64,000 nucleotides of DNA from Marivivens geojensis (lineage in GTDB: Bacteria; Pseudomonadota; Alphaproteobacteria; Rhodobacterales; Rhodobacteraceae). Positions within the stretch are counted from its first letter, which is position 1, and each line of letters begins with the position of its first letter. The position numbers were made by a program, and so were the translations under genes. The notes under the pieces were generated by a model, which had not been told where the DNA came from, did no database searches, and saw nothing but the letters and a program-made list of their open reading frames with translations. Below, piece after piece: positions 36,723 to 45,533 of this stretch. Where the stretch lies: positions 1 to 64,000 of the forward strand of contig NZ_JALKCU010000008.1 of the NCBI RefSeq assembly GCF_023540835.1. The letters run 5' to 3'.

Positions 36723-36928
36723 TGGGCATGCGGTTCACTCCCAAGGGCTACGGTGGCAACAGGCGAACGCCGGATGAAGTCAAACGCGATGGGTGGCGTG
36801 ATCAACATGTTCTCGCAGTCTCGCTAGAAGATCACCGTCTCACGTGGCCTGAGCGTGAGATGGTTCGTCAACTCGGAGAAAAACTCTACGGCAAATTGCC
36901 GGAGGGCGGGGAGGGTCGGCATGGATAA
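36722..36928 (+). CDS. Small hypothetical prophage protein
   Basis: 68 residues from ATG 36722, overlapping the resolvase stop. It is basic, with tryptophans, and contains WPEREMVRQLGEKLYGK near the end. Its stop overlaps the DUF6362 gene by 8 bases. No function is recognised. The call rests on operon structure. Confidence 0.65.
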   Translation: MGMRFTPKGYGGNRRTPDEVKRDGWRDQHVLAVSLEDHRLTWPEREMVRQLGEKLYGKLPEGGEGRHG

Positions 36929-37346
36929 GACCTGGACCCGCGCTCGCGTGGCTGACCGGCTTGAGCTGGCAGCCGATGTTATGAAGTCCGCACCGGACGT
37001 CAAACCGCAGGGGTATTTTAACTCCTGGCCAGTCTATCTCAGCACCTGGGCTGATCAGGTTGGCCAAGAGCCGCGCAGCCGGCGCCCTCTTCCCTCGGCG
37101 CGGATGATCACGGAAGCGGATGAGGCAATGCTGTGGTTGAGGTGGGTGGAAAAAGACATCGGCCAAGTGCTTTGGGCACGCGCCAATCGCAAACCTTGGA
37201 AGGGCATCTGCTGGGAGCATGGGGTAAGCCGAGCCACAGCCAATCGGCGGTTTGAGTTCGGCCTCGCGGTTATTGCCCTGCATCTGAATGGACGGGTTGT
37301 GCCGCAAAGGCGGTCGATGGATTTTGTGATAGCCCAGGTGTCGTGA
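36921..37346 (+). CDS. DUF6362-type prophage protein
   Basis: 141 residues from ATG 36921. The segments PSARMITEADEAMLWLRWVE and WARANRKPWKGICWEHG, then VSRATANRR, suggest a sigma-factor- or transposase-like helix-turn-helix. This is the family I know as DUF6362, found between replication and packaging genes. It could be a late-gene regulator. No terminator is obvious before the toxin-antitoxin genes. Confidence 0.75.
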   Translation: MDKTWTRARVADRLELAADVMKSAPDVKPQGYFNSWPVYLSTWADQVGQEPRSRRPLPSARMITEADEAMLWLRWVEKDIGQVLWARANRKPWKGICWEHGVSRATANRRFEFGLAVIALHLNGRVVPQRRSMDFVIAQVS

Positions 37347-37382
37347 GCTCTGTGCCGTGCTGTGGTGGCACGGCACCTTTTC

Positions 37383-37412
37383 TTGACGCATCGAAACCTA
37401 TGATGGTATATA
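37383..37412 (+). promoter_or_regulatory. Promoter with palindromic operator for the antitoxin-toxin pair
   Basis: TTGACG (37383-37388) and, 18 bases on, TATATA (37407-37412) form a sigma-70-type promoter 28 bases upstream of the antitoxin ATG. The overlapping palindrome GTATATAC (37406-37413) is placed where an AbrB-type antitoxin would repress its own operon. Confidence 0.55.
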
Positions 37413-37439
37413 CGGATGTATAACCAATTGGAGGCAAGC

Positions 37440-37664
37440 ATGTTTGAGACACGGATTCGCAAAGTGGGCAATTCAGCCGTTGTGACCCTATCGGCTGAGA
37501 TGCTTGCAGCCCTTGATGCGCGTGAGGGCGATACGGTTTATTTTGTTCGTGGGGATGACGGCAGTCTGAAAATGACGCCGCAAAACCCAGAACTGGCGGC
37601 CGCTCTTGCGGCTGCACAAATCGTCATGGATGAAAACCGGGACATGCTGCAGGCCCTTGCATGA
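37440..37664 (+). CDS. AbrB/MazE-type antitoxin
   Basis: 74 residues from ATG 37440 (GGAG at 37430-37433). FETRIRKVGNSAVVTLSAEM is the swapped-hairpin AbrB DNA-binding motif, and the acidic helical tail would neutralise the toxin. The ATG at 37416 is less likely. The stop overlaps the Doc gene. It would repress its own promoter and bind Doc. Confidence 0.88.
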   Translation: MFETRIRKVGNSAVVTLSAEMLAALDAREGDTVYFVRGDDGSLKMTPQNPELAAALAAAQIVMDENRDMLQALA

Positions 37665-38053
37665 GCCAGTTTGTTTGGGTGCCGCAGCAGGCGGTAATGA
37701 TCATTCATGACAGGCAAATTGCGCGTCATGGGGGGGCTTCCGGTTTGCGCGATATGGGCTTACTGGAGGGCGCTCTCGAGCGGCCACGCAATAAAGCACA
37801 CTACGGTGAACCGCGCTTGGAGGAGCTCGCTGCGGCTTACGCTTATGGGATCGCTAAGGCTCATGCGTTTGTTGATGGCAACAAGCGCACGGCTTTTGTG
37901 ACTGCGGCGACGTTCTTGCGCCTCAATGGGTTTGGATTGCGGCCGGACCCGATTGAGGGGGTTCGAGCGATGGAAGACCTGGCATCTGATGTTCTGTCCG
38001 AGGCTGATTTTGCGCGTTGGTTGCACAACACGATGATATCGATCGCCGGCTAA
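37661..38053 (+). CDS. doc: Doc-type Fic-fold toxin
   Basis: 130 residues. The Fic motif HAFVDGNKRTAF starts at His68. The Asp72 and Lys75/Arg76 pattern is that of Doc (HxFxDxNKR) rather than AMP-transferring Fic enzymes. Doc phosphorylates elongation factor Tu and stops translation. The antitoxin here is AbrB-like rather than Phd, a combination also known from other bacteria. In the prophage the pair would stabilise lysogeny or act in exclusion. Confidence 0.9.
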   Translation: MSQFVWVPQQAVMIIHDRQIARHGGASGLRDMGLLEGALERPRNKAHYGEPRLEELAAAYAYGIAKAHAFVDGNKRTAFVTAATFLRLNGFGLRPDPIEGVRAMEDLASDVLSEADFARWLHNTMISIAG

Positions 38054-38457
38054 ACTGGATCCAATCAGTCAAGGCTTCTCGTCCTCGCGAGACATTTTTT
38101 GGTGAGACACTGAAGTCCGTGACAGATCTCTCTCGAGGCTGTAGCAAATCCATAAGATGATCTTTCTGCGTCGCGGGGAGATTGGCGTGATGTGTGTTTT
38201 GGTTTGGGTGTGAATGGGTGGCGCTTGAGTTGAAAAAACTGTCTCACTTGGATTTTAGCCCTATGCTAACCCATTGAATTTGTTTGGGTCCCTCCTGTTT
38301 ATCAAGGGGTTCGGGGGGGCGAGGCTCGAGGGTTTCCCAGTGACACCTTGAAAAACACCCATTTCGTTTCGCTTTTACGCGACCTCCAAGAAAACAAAGG
38401 CCTGAGGGCTTTGACTTTGCTGTCTGAACCGAAACGGGGTTCGGACCCCATTTCGTT
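38054..38457. other. Gene-free stretch with hairpin, 404 bases
   Basis: No gene is supported between doc and the minus-strand gene. A hairpin CGAAACGGGG/CCCCATTTCG (38430-38439 with 38446-38455, one mismatch) followed by TTTTA is placed to end transcription coming from doc, and is also just past the stop of the minus-strand gene. Confidence 0.5.
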
Positions 38458-39279
38458 TTATATCGCTTCAGAGAGGGCGGTGTAGTTCGTAGTATGTTCG
38501 GCAACGTCCAGCCATAGTTGATCGATTTGGTCTATGACTTGGGTATCAAATTGATCTGCAACTTTCCAATATCGTCCGTTTGGAACCATGTAGCCTGCGC
38601 GCGCTTCAGCACGCAGTGCGTGTTCAACGAGGCTGCGTTGGAAACTGATTGGTCGAACAGAGTTAAGGCTTGTATAGATAGCGCGAGGATAAATGAGGCG
38701 GCTTTGGGGAGCATCTGATAGGTTCACCATGGCGCAGTTCGACTGAGCCGCGAGCGCCAAAAGTCGCGCTGACTTTGCTTCAAGTGATCTCAGCGTGATG
38801 TCTTTGCGCAGTGGGTCAGCCGTTCCTTGACCATAGAAATGTGTTGGCCCAGTTTGAGGATAAACCATGTCACAACCGATCATGGCTATGACGCGTGGTT
38901 TGAGCGCGGCAAGCGCCCAGTAAGCTGCGGTGAAGGCCATAGTGCCTCCAGCATAAACAAAGCCACCAAATTGGTTTTGTAGAGGTACATATTCATTTGC
39001 GCAGATCGTTTTTTGATCTGTTTTAAATAATCGTGGACGTCGGTTTATAGGGAAATCCTCGGGATGAATGAGATAGTCCCAATCGGGGCGTACTTGCCAT
39101 GCATTGTTGATCGCGACGATGGTTTGGGACGAACTGCGGCGCCAATCTTTTGACTGAAGTGCCCCAGGTCCTGAACCAATAATAATGACTACACCCACGG
39201 TTTGGACTCCACGTCGCCACTTCTTCTCTGTGTCTGAGCTAGGGCAATCCGAAGGTGTAGCAATCAAAATGAGCCCCAA
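38458..39279 (-). CDS. Hypothetical protein, possible glycosyltransferase- or DUF115-like cargo
   Basis: 273 residues from ATG 39279; GTG codons near residue 24 are alternative starts because the conserved part begins at VVIIIGSGPGALQSKDW. That glycine-rich loop after a strand, the following AINNAWQVRPDWDYLI, and MIGCDMVYP with HFYGQG resemble Rossmann-like sugar-modifying proteins, but I cannot name the family. It lies alone on the minus strand between the toxin module and the methyltransferase, typical of lysogenic cargo. It may modify surface sugars and so alter phage adsorption. This is inference. Confidence 0.6.
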   Translation of the reverse strand: MGLILIATPSDCPSSDTEKKWRRGVQTVGVVIIIGSGPGALQSKDWRRSSSQTIVAINNAWQVRPDWDYLIHPEDFPINRRPRLFKTDQKTICANEYVPLQNQFGGFVYAGGTMAFTAAYWALAALKPRVIAMIGCDMVYPQTGPTHFYGQGTADPLRKDITLRSLEAKSARLLALAAQSNCAMVNLSDAPQSRLIYPRAIYTSLNSVRPISFQRSLVEHALRAEARAGYMVPNGRYWKVADQFDTQVIDQIDQLWLDVAEHTTNYTALSEAI

Positions 39280-39320
39280 CTGCTGGTTTTGATGTAATAT
39301 TGATATCTCTGGAGCTTGAT

Positions 39321-40544
39321 ATGGATGTGATCGACCTGCCGCTTGAGCAGATCATTCCCTATGCGCGCAACCCGCGAAATAATGCGGAGGCGGTGGCAAC
39401 AGTTGCGGCTTCGATCCAGGAATTCGGCTGGCGTCAGCCAATTGTTGTCGATGAGGACAGGATTGTCTTGGCTGGTCACACACGGCTGGAAGCGGCTCGG
39501 AAACTCGGGTTCAAGACCGCGCCAGTCCATGTCGCGAAGGGACTGACGGCCAATCAGGCGCGGGCGTTCCGTATTATGGACAACCGCTCTGGCGAAAACG
39601 CGGAGTGGGACAAAGACCTCCTGAACCTCGAATTGGCGGATTTGCTTGAGGCGGATTTTGATCTTGGGCTGACCGGCTTCACCGACGATGAACTCAGCGC
39701 CTTGATGACAAGCGTCGAGGAGGGATCGGGGCCACAAGATAACGAGGATGAGATCCCAGACACGCCCGAGGATCCTGTGAGCCGGCCGGGCGACTTGTGG
39801 ATCTTGGGGCACCATCGATTACTTTGTGGTGACAGTACTGTCGCCACAGACGTCGAGCGTGTTCTGAATGGGATCACACCCCTCCTTATGGCCACAGATC
39901 CTCCGTACGGTGTGGAATATGATCCAGGTTGGCGTAACGAAATGGGCGCTGCCAAGACCAAGCGCACTGGCAAGGTGTTGAACGACGACCGCGCGGATTG
40001 GCGCGAGGCATGGGCACTGTTTCCGGGAGATGTTGCTTATGTTTGGCATGGTGCTCTGCATGCGGCGACGGTGGCTGAGAGCTTAGAGGCCTGCGGATTT
40101 ACCATTCGATCCCAGATCATTTGGGCCAAGGAACGCTTGGTTCTGAGCCGAGGCGATTATCACTGGCAGCATGAACCGGCGTGGTACGCTGTTAAAAAGT
40201 CGGGCAAAGGCCATTGGGCGGGTGATCGAAAGCAGACAACGCTTTGGCATATCGCCAATAAGGACCAGGACGAAAAGACCGTCCACGGCACGCAAAAGCC
40301 GGTGGAGTGTATGCGACGGCCGATCCTGAACAACTCAAACCCGGGTCAGGCTGTTTACGAGCCGTTCATGGGATCGGGGACGACCCTGATTGCGGCCGAA
40401 AGCACCGGACGTGTCTGCCTAGGTATTGAACTGAACCCTGCCTATGTGGATGTCGCTGTAGAGCGGTGGCAGAAATTTACAGGGCAGGAGGCGGTGCTGG
40501 AGACCTCTGGGGAGCGGTTCAATAATTTGAAAGACAATCGATAG
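39321..40544 (+). CDS. ParB-domain DNA methyltransferase fusion
   Basis: 407 residues from ATG 39321 (GGAG at 39311-39314). The N-terminal ParB/sulfiredoxin-type domain (PYARNPRNN, GWRQPIVVDE and LAGHTRLEAARKLG) is followed by an N6-adenine or N4-cytosine methyltransferase with DPPYGVEYD and FMGSGTTLIAAE. Motif order (DPPY before the FxGxG motif) indicates the beta class. Such fusions are common in phages and protect phage DNA from restriction or mark it. The target is unknown. It may protect against host systems such as the hsd system in this window. Confidence 0.9.
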   Translation: MDVIDLPLEQIIPYARNPRNNAEAVATVAASIQEFGWRQPIVVDEDRIVLAGHTRLEAARKLGFKTAPVHVAKGLTANQARAFRIMDNRSGENAEWDKDLLNLELADLLEADFDLGLTGFTDDELSALMTSVEEGSGPQDNEDEIPDTPEDPVSRPGDLWILGHHRLLCGDSTVATDVERVLNGITPLLMATDPPYGVEYDPGWRNEMGAAKTKRTGKVLNDDRADWREAWALFPGDVAYVWHGALHAATVAESLEACGFTIRSQIIWAKERLVLSRGDYHWQHEPAWYAVKKSGKGHWAGDRKQTTLWHIANKDQDEKTVHGTQKPVECMRRPILNNSNPGQAVYEPFMGSGTTLIAAESTGRVCLGIELNPAYVDVAVERWQKFTGQEAVLETSGERFNNLKDNR

Positions 40545-40635
40545 GGTCGTGGCCTCGACAAGCTGGCCAAAATGGCTTGTTTGCGATGAGGAGCCTCCCC
40601 ATATTTTGGAGGACGCCAACACTTAGGGTTCCTGC

Positions 40636-41547
40636 ATGACGCCTTTCTTCAAAACAGCGCTTTTGATGGCCGCGATGACGGCCTTGTTTGTTGGCCTTGG
40701 CGGTTTGCTGGGTGGGACCGGGGGTGCGGTCTTTGCGCTGATTGCTGCTGGGGTGATGAACCTTGTGACTTGGTGGAACTCTGATCGCATGGTTCTGCGT
40801 ATGCATGGGGCGCAACCGCTACCGCCTGGATCGCATGAGTTACAGGATCTCGTTGAAGATTTATCACGTCGTGCCCAGATGCCAGTGCCGCGTGTTTATG
40901 TGATGACAACGGATCAACCAAATGCGTTTGCGACTGGCCGTGATCCAGAGCATGCGGCCGTTGCTGTGACGACGGGTTTGCTCAAGTCCATGACACGTGA
41001 AGAGTTGGCAGGGGTGATTGCGCATGAGTTGGCACATATCAAACATCGGGACACGTTGATCATGACGATCACAGCGACCTTCGCGGGTGCGATCTCGATG
41101 CTTGCAAACTTCGCGCTGTTCTTTGGTGGCAACCGAGATCGACAAATGGGGATCGTGGGAACCTTGGCTATGATGATCTTGGCCCCCTTAGCGGCCAGCC
41201 TTGTTCAGATGGCGATCAGCCGAACACGCGAATATGAAGCGGATCGACTTGGTGCCGAAATCTGCGGGAACCCGCTGTGGTTAGCGTCGGCCCTTCGGCG
41301 GTTAGAGACCGTGGCGTCGCGAGTAGACAATCATATTGCGGAACGTAATCCGGCGACGGCCCATATGTTTATCATTAATCCGCTGCACGCGCATGGACAC
41401 GACAACCTCTTTGCCACCCACCCCAAAACAGCAAACCGAGTAGCGGCGTTAGAAGACATGGCGTGCAATGGCGTGCGCCCTTCTTCATTCGCAATGCCGA
41501 GGGTGAGCCGTAAGGCAGACAGTGCTGACCGGGGCCCCTGGGGTTGA
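40636..41547 (+). CDS. htpX: HtpX-like M48 membrane metalloprotease
   Basis: 303 residues with two N-terminal helices (about 5-22 and 26-45) and two more in the middle. The zinc site is HELAH (His130, Glu131, His134), with the third ligand in [12 protein letters not shown]. HtpX removes misfolded inner-membrane proteins in bacteria. A complete copy inside a prophage, between a methyltransferase and the terminase, is unusual. It could adapt the host envelope during phage growth. A host-derived insertion is the other explanation. Confidence 0.9.
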   Translation: MTPFFKTALLMAAMTALFVGLGGLLGGTGGAVFALIAAGVMNLVTWWNSDRMVLRMHGAQPLPPGSHELQDLVEDLSRRAQMPVPRVYVMTTDQPNAFATGRDPEHAAVAVTTGLLKSMTREELAGVIAHELAHIKHRDTLIMTITATFAGAISMLANFALFFGGNRDRQMGIVGTLAMMILAPLAASLVQMAISRTREYEADRLGAEICGNPLWLASALRRLETVASRVDNHIAERNPATAHMFIINPLHAHGHDNLFATHPKTANRVAALEDMACNGVRPSSFAMPRVSRKADSADRGPWG

Positions 41548-41551
41548 GAGT

Positions 41552-41737
41552 TCAGGCAGGGTTTTGAGTGATCATCGCTAAGATCACTGTCGCCATTCCG
41601 CCCAAGTACTCGCTCTGGCGAAACACGAATTCGTCGATCTGAGAGGCCGACGTTAGGGCTGGGTCAACACTCAAGTCTTCTGCGAAGTGGGGGAGGAGGC
41701 GGGTGACTTCTGCGTTGTAACGTTGGGCGAGGGTCAT
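41552..41737 (-). CDS. Small hypothetical minus-strand protein
   Basis: 61 residues (MTLAQRYNAEVTRLLPHFAE), ending with a hydrophobic YLGGMATVILAMI stretch. It lies between htpX and the terminase small subunit on the opposite strand. The start is preceded on the minus strand by a modest purine tract. I recall similar short proteins in this position of Roseobacter prophages but no function. Confidence 0.5.
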   Translation of the reverse strand: MTLAQRYNAEVTRLLPHFAEDLSVDPALTSASQIDEFVFRQSEYLGGMATVILAMITQNPA

Positions 41738-41843
41738 TGATTTTATCCAAGGGGTGTTGGTGTGTTGATGTGAGCTTCGCTCTTTAGGGGCTCGCTATCC
41801 AGTCAATTCGACCTCTTTTTTTAATGTATTTAAGGGTCAACTC

Positions 41844-42407
41844 ATGTCCTCAGCCACCCAGCCGATTGGGGTGATCGCGCGTCTCTTGGATCTGTCGGAG
41901 CGGCGGGTTCAGCAGTTGAGCCGGGAAGGGGTGATCCCCAAAGCAGAGCGGGGTCAGTATGATTTGATCGGGTCCGTGCGTGGCTACGTGCGTTATTTGC
42001 GGGACCAGGCGCAAAAGGCACAGTCGGGCGCACCAGACTATGCCGCGGAACGTGCGCGGTTCATTCGGGCGCGGGCTGATCTTGCTGAAATGGAAGCCCA
42101 AGAAAAACGCCGCACAATGATTGCAGCGGACCAAATTGAAGCGGCTTGGATTGCGGTCCTAGCACTTCTTAGAACACGCATGCTGGCGTTGCCGGACAGG
42201 CTGGCGCCACAAGCTTTTGACCAACCCACCGTCGGAGATACTCGGACCCTGATCCGCACGGCCATCCGCGAGGTGCTTGATGATCTCGCAGAGCCAGACA
42301 TTGACTTCGAAACCGACCCTGAGATTGACGGGCTCACCGATCCTGAAACGGACGGTGGCGAAGGCCCTCGCGGTGCTGAAACCGCCGCCCGATCTGACGA
42401 TCAGTGA
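41844..42407 (+). CDS. Terminase small subunit (lambda Nu1-like)
   Basis: 187 residues. The N-terminal winged helix (IGVIARLLDLSERRVQQLSR, EGVIPKAERGQYDLI) and the following helical arm (AERARFIRARADLAEMEAQE) are those of Nu1-type proteins, which bind cos or pac sites and hand DNA to the large subunit. The acidic tail overlaps the start of the large-subunit gene by 128 bases in another frame. It is the first gene of the late operon. Confidence 0.88.
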   Translation: MSSATQPIGVIARLLDLSERRVQQLSREGVIPKAERGQYDLIGSVRGYVRYLRDQAQKAQSGAPDYAAERARFIRARADLAEMEAQEKRRTMIAADQIEAAWIAVLALLRTRMLALPDRLAPQAFDQPTVGDTRTLIRTAIREVLDDLAEPDIDFETDPEIDGLTDPETDGGEGPRGAETAARSDDQ

Positions 42408-42864
42408 TTGGGCTGACACAAACAGGCGATTGAGTTCTGAGGCCAGCGCCGAGCCTGGCCAGTGGCGCACGAGCCGCGCGGAATACCAGCGCGGCATTAT
42501 GGAGGCGATCTCGGATGCCTCCACTGAGACCGTTGTGATCATGTCCAGTTCACAGGTGGGTAAGGCGCTGGCTCTTGATACACCGCTCGCGACGCCAACG
42601 GGTTGGACTACGATGGGCGATGTACAAGTTGGCGATGTCCTCTTTGATGAAACTGGAGCGCCTTGTCGGGTCACGGGGGCCACAGACGTGATGCTGGATC
42701 GAGGCTGCTACCGTGTGCGGTTTTCGGATGGGAGTTCGATCATTGCGGATGCCGATCACCTCTGGGCGGTCGACAGTGACACACCCGTGCGTACGCAGAA
42801 CGCAGTGAAGGACCTGTTCCATGACGATCCACCGAGCGGTTCTGACAACCAAGGAGATTGCTGA
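42280..42864 (+). CDS. Terminase large subunit (GpA type), N-part plus intein N-half
   Basis: 194 residues (ATG 42280, TTG 42277 possible). Residues 1-95 are the start of a lambda GpA-like packaging ATPase, running ISDWADTNRRLS to MSSSQVGK (P-loop). From Ala96 the frame is intein (ALALDTPLATPTGW) through block B (ADADHLWAV), and then stops at 42864 without reaching the endonuclease domain. The second part is encoded in the +1 frame from 42821. Either a one-base insertion near 42817-42820 breaks the gene, or this is the N-precursor of a natural split intein. No functional terminase can form without rejoining. Confidence 0.85.
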   Translation: MISQSQTLTSKPTLRLTGSPILKRTVAKALAVLKPPPDLTISDWADTNRRLSSEASAEPGQWRTSRAEYQRGIMEAISDASTETVVIMSSSQVGKALALDTPLATPTGWTTMGDVQVGDVLFDETGAPCRVTGATDVMLDRGCYRVRFSDGSSIIADADHLWAVDSDTPVRTQNAVKDLFHDDPPSGSDNQGDC

Positions 42865-43798
42865 TACAGCCCACTATTATGGCTCGAAGAAAAGAAACCG
42901 ATATGCCATCCCTGTGGCTGGTGCTCTTCAACTTTCCGAACGGTTCCTGCCAATCCCGCCGTATGCCTTGGGTGTATGGTTGGGGGATGGCCACAGCCAT
43001 GGCTCACAAATTACCTGTCATCAGGATGATCTCGAAATCGCCGATCATCTCCGCGCCTGCGGTATGACCGTCGAGATGACGTCGAAGGATAAACGGGTTC
43101 CGCACATCCTAACATTGAAGCCCAAGCTGCTTTGGCCGGACAATTTGTGCCGTCGCGGACATGATATGGATGTGCTCGGCCGCCACGGGAATGGGAGATG
43201 CGCGGAATGTGGGCGACAGTTTTCGCTGGCATGGAAAAACGGCTCGGCAATTGATCCTGTTCTGGAAGAGGGAAAGCCGTTCAGCCAGCGCCTTCGGGAC
43301 ATGGGGCTGGTTAAGGATCGGAAGACGCCAAAGACCGGCAAACACATTCCGCCCGCCTACCTGCGTGCGTCGATAGAACAGCGCTTGGCCCTCCTGCAGG
43401 GGCTGATGGACACGGATGGGTACATCGCTGAATGTGGTCGCTGCGAGTTCATCACCATCCATCAACGACTAGCGGATGGCTTTGGTGAGCTTCTTGCTTC
43501 CTTAGGCATCAAGTTCTCTGCCGTAGATAAGCAACCGACTGTGGTGATTGACGGCGAGCGGCGTCTTGGAAACCCTGCGACGCGGTTTTCGTTCATGATC
43601 TATGACGATAGACCGGTGTTTCGATTGATCCGGAAACGCGGGCGACAGGTCTCCCGAGAGGGGCGGCGCACAACGGAAACCGAACGTAGACGCATTGTCG
43701 CCGTCGAGCCGGTCGAAAGTGTGCCTGTGCGCTGTATTCAAGTGGACAGCCCGAACCATTTGTATCTGGCCGGACGCACCATGATCCCGACCCATAAT
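42565..43798 (+). mobile_element. Class 3 (WCT) intein in the terminase P-loop, broken into two frames
   Basis: It begins with Ala instead of Cys (GK/ALALDTP) and ends THN/T. Tryptophan in block B (DHLW), cysteine in block F (VRCIQV) and threonine before the final HN are the WCT set of class 3 inteins, in which the block F cysteine starts splicing. The two parts (99 and 326 residues) lie in overlapping frames. Confidence 0.88.
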
Positions 43799-45529
43799 AC
43801 GGAGATGGTCAATAATGCGGTCGCCTACCACATCGACCAAGACCCAGCGCCGATCATGGTTGTGATGCCCACTGAACGGGACGCAGAAACTTGGTCGAAG
43901 GACCGCTTCTCACCGATGGCGCGGGATACACCCTGTTTGCAGGATAAGATCGCCAACCCTAAATCGCGGGATGGGAACAACAAAATCCTGCATAAGCGGT
44001 TTCCAGGCGGGCACTTAACGATTGTGGGGGCGAATGCGCCTTCGGGTCTCGCAAGCCGACCGATCCGATTGCTTCTTTGCGACGAGGTGGATCGCTATCC
44101 GTTCAGCGCCGGCGCCGAAGGCGACCCGGTGAACTTGGCTAAGAAGCGGACGGTGACCTTCTGGAACCGCAAGATCGTTCTGGTATCGACGCCGACGAAT
44201 AAAGGGGCCAGTCGGATCGAGGCTGCGTTTGAGGAAAGTGATCAGCGCCGGTTCTGGGTGCCATGCCCGACCTGCGGGCATGAACAAATACTGACCTGGG
44301 GACAGGTCAAATGGAAAAAGGACGAGACCGGCGGCCACCGCCCCGACACCGCGCGCTATCACTGTGCCGAGTGCGAGGTTGCTTGGAGCGATGAGACCCG
44401 GTGGGCGGCGGTCTCCAAAGGTCACTGGATCGCAGAGGCACCCTTCAACGGGACGGCGGGCTTCCATCTCAACGAAATCTACTCCCCTTGGGTGCGGCTC
44501 GAGGCCATGGCTAAGGCGTTCCTGTCGGCACGTGCTGGTGGGGATGAGACGATGAAGACCTTCGTGAACACGTCGCTTGGCGAGACCTGGATGGAAAGCG
44601 GTGAGGCGCCGGACTGGCAACGGCTCCAGGGGTTGAAGGAAGATTGGCGCGCAGGCACGGTGCCGGCGGGTGGTTTGTTTCTGACGGCTGGCGCCGACGT
44701 CCAGAAGGACCGGATCGAGGTCGATGTCTGGGCTTGGGGGAAGGGGCTGCAAAGCTGGCTGATTGATCACATCGTGATTGAGGGTGGTCCGGGAGATCAG
44801 GCCTGTTGGCAAGGCCTGTCTGAGGTCTTGGGGCGAAGCTGGGAGCATGCCAGCGGCGCACAGATGACCGTCTCTAAGCTCGCGATTGATACCGGCTATG
44901 AGACTTCGGCCGTATACGCCTGGGCCCGCCAAGTTGGCTTTGGTCAAGTGGCGCCCATCAAGGGTCTTGAAGGGTTCAACCGGGCAAGTCCAGTCACAGG
45001 CCCGACCTATGTGGATGCCACGATCGGCGGCAAGCGTTTGCGTCGTGGCGCGCGTCTTTGGACCATCGCAACATCGACCTTCAAGGCTGAAACCTATCGG
45101 TTTTTGCGGCTTGACCCGCCGGATATCGTGGGGCCGTCGTCCCAGTGGGAGGACGGATCACCACGAGAGCCAAGCCTGGCGGATGCGGGAGCTTTTCCTC
45201 CCGGCTTTCTGCATCTGCCGGGCTGGGCTGATGCTGAGTGGCTCAAGCAATTGACGGCCGAACAACTGGTAACGGTCAAAACCAAGCGCGGCTTTGCAAA
45301 ACCTGAGTGGCAAAAACTCCGTGAGCGCAACGAGGCACTCGATTGCCGTATCTATGCGCGGGCGGCGGCTTGGATGCTGGGTGCGGATCGCTGGTCAGAG
45401 GCACGTTGGGACGAGTTTGCCACACAGTTTGCGGCAGAGGTGGTTCCTACGCCGCTCAAGCATCAGCAGCAGAGGACGGCACAAAGACCGATGACCCGCC
45501 GTGTCGCGCGCTCGAGATATATGGATTAA
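42821..45529 (+). CDS. Intein C-half with homing endonuclease plus terminase large subunit C-part
   Basis: 902 residues from ATG 42821, preceded by GAAGGA at 42807-42812 with 8 bases spacing, which is a good ribosome site inside the upstream ORF. Residues 1-326 are intein: endonuclease motifs GVWLGDG and LLQGLMDTDGY, a zinc-finger-like CRRGHDM/CAECG insert, block F VRCIQVDSPNHLYL and the end MIPTHN. Thr327 (TEMVNNAVAY) begins the GpA extein, which continues with ATPase motif LLCDEVDRYP and the nuclease domain up to the normal C-terminus. Joined to the upstream part it gives a complete terminase. Confidence 0.88.
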   Translation: MTIHRAVLTTKEIADTAHYYGSKKRNRYAIPVAGALQLSERFLPIPPYALGVWLGDGHSHGSQITCHQDDLEIADHLRACGMTVEMTSKDKRVPHILTLKPKLLWPDNLCRRGHDMDVLGRHGNGRCAECGRQFSLAWKNGSAIDPVLEEGKPFSQRLRDMGLVKDRKTPKTGKHIPPAYLRASIEQRLALLQGLMDTDGYIAECGRCEFITIHQRLADGFGELLASLGIKFSAVDKQPTVVIDGERRLGNPATRFSFMIYDDRPVFRLIRKRGRQVSREGRRTTETERRRIVAVEPVESVPVRCIQVDSPNHLYLAGRTMIPTHNTEMVNNAVAYHIDQDPAPIMVVMPTERDAETWSKDRFSPMARDTPCLQDKIANPKSRDGNNKILHKRFPGGHLTIVGANAPSGLASRPIRLLLCDEVDRYPFSAGAEGDPVNLAKKRTVTFWNRKIVLVSTPTNKGASRIEAAFEESDQRRFWVPCPTCGHEQILTWGQVKWKKDETGGHRPDTARYHCAECEVAWSDETRWAAVSKGHWIAEAPFNGTAGFHLNEIYSPWVRLEAMAKAFLSARAGGDETMKTFVNTSLGETWMESGEAPDWQRLQGLKEDWRAGTVPAGGLFLTAGADVQKDRIEVDVWAWGKGLQSWLIDHIVIEGGPGDQACWQGLSEVLGRSWEHASGAQMTVSKLAIDTGYETSAVYAWARQVGFGQVAPIKGLEGFNRASPVTGPTYVDATIGGKRLRRGARLWTIATSTFKAETYRFLRLDPPDIVGPSSQWEDGSPREPSLADAGAFPPGFLHLPGWADAEWLKQLTAEQLVTVKTKRGFAKPEWQKLRERNEALDCRIYARAAAWMLGADRWSEARWDEFATQFAAEVVPTPLKHQQQRTAQRPMTRRVARSRYMD

Positions 45530-45533
45530 AGAT

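Noticed and set aside
42821-42864. Interpreting the terminase break as a programmed frameshift
   Set aside because: No slippery heptamer or obvious stimulatory signal is present in the overlap; the independent ribosome site in front of ATG 42821 is the better explanation if both products are made.
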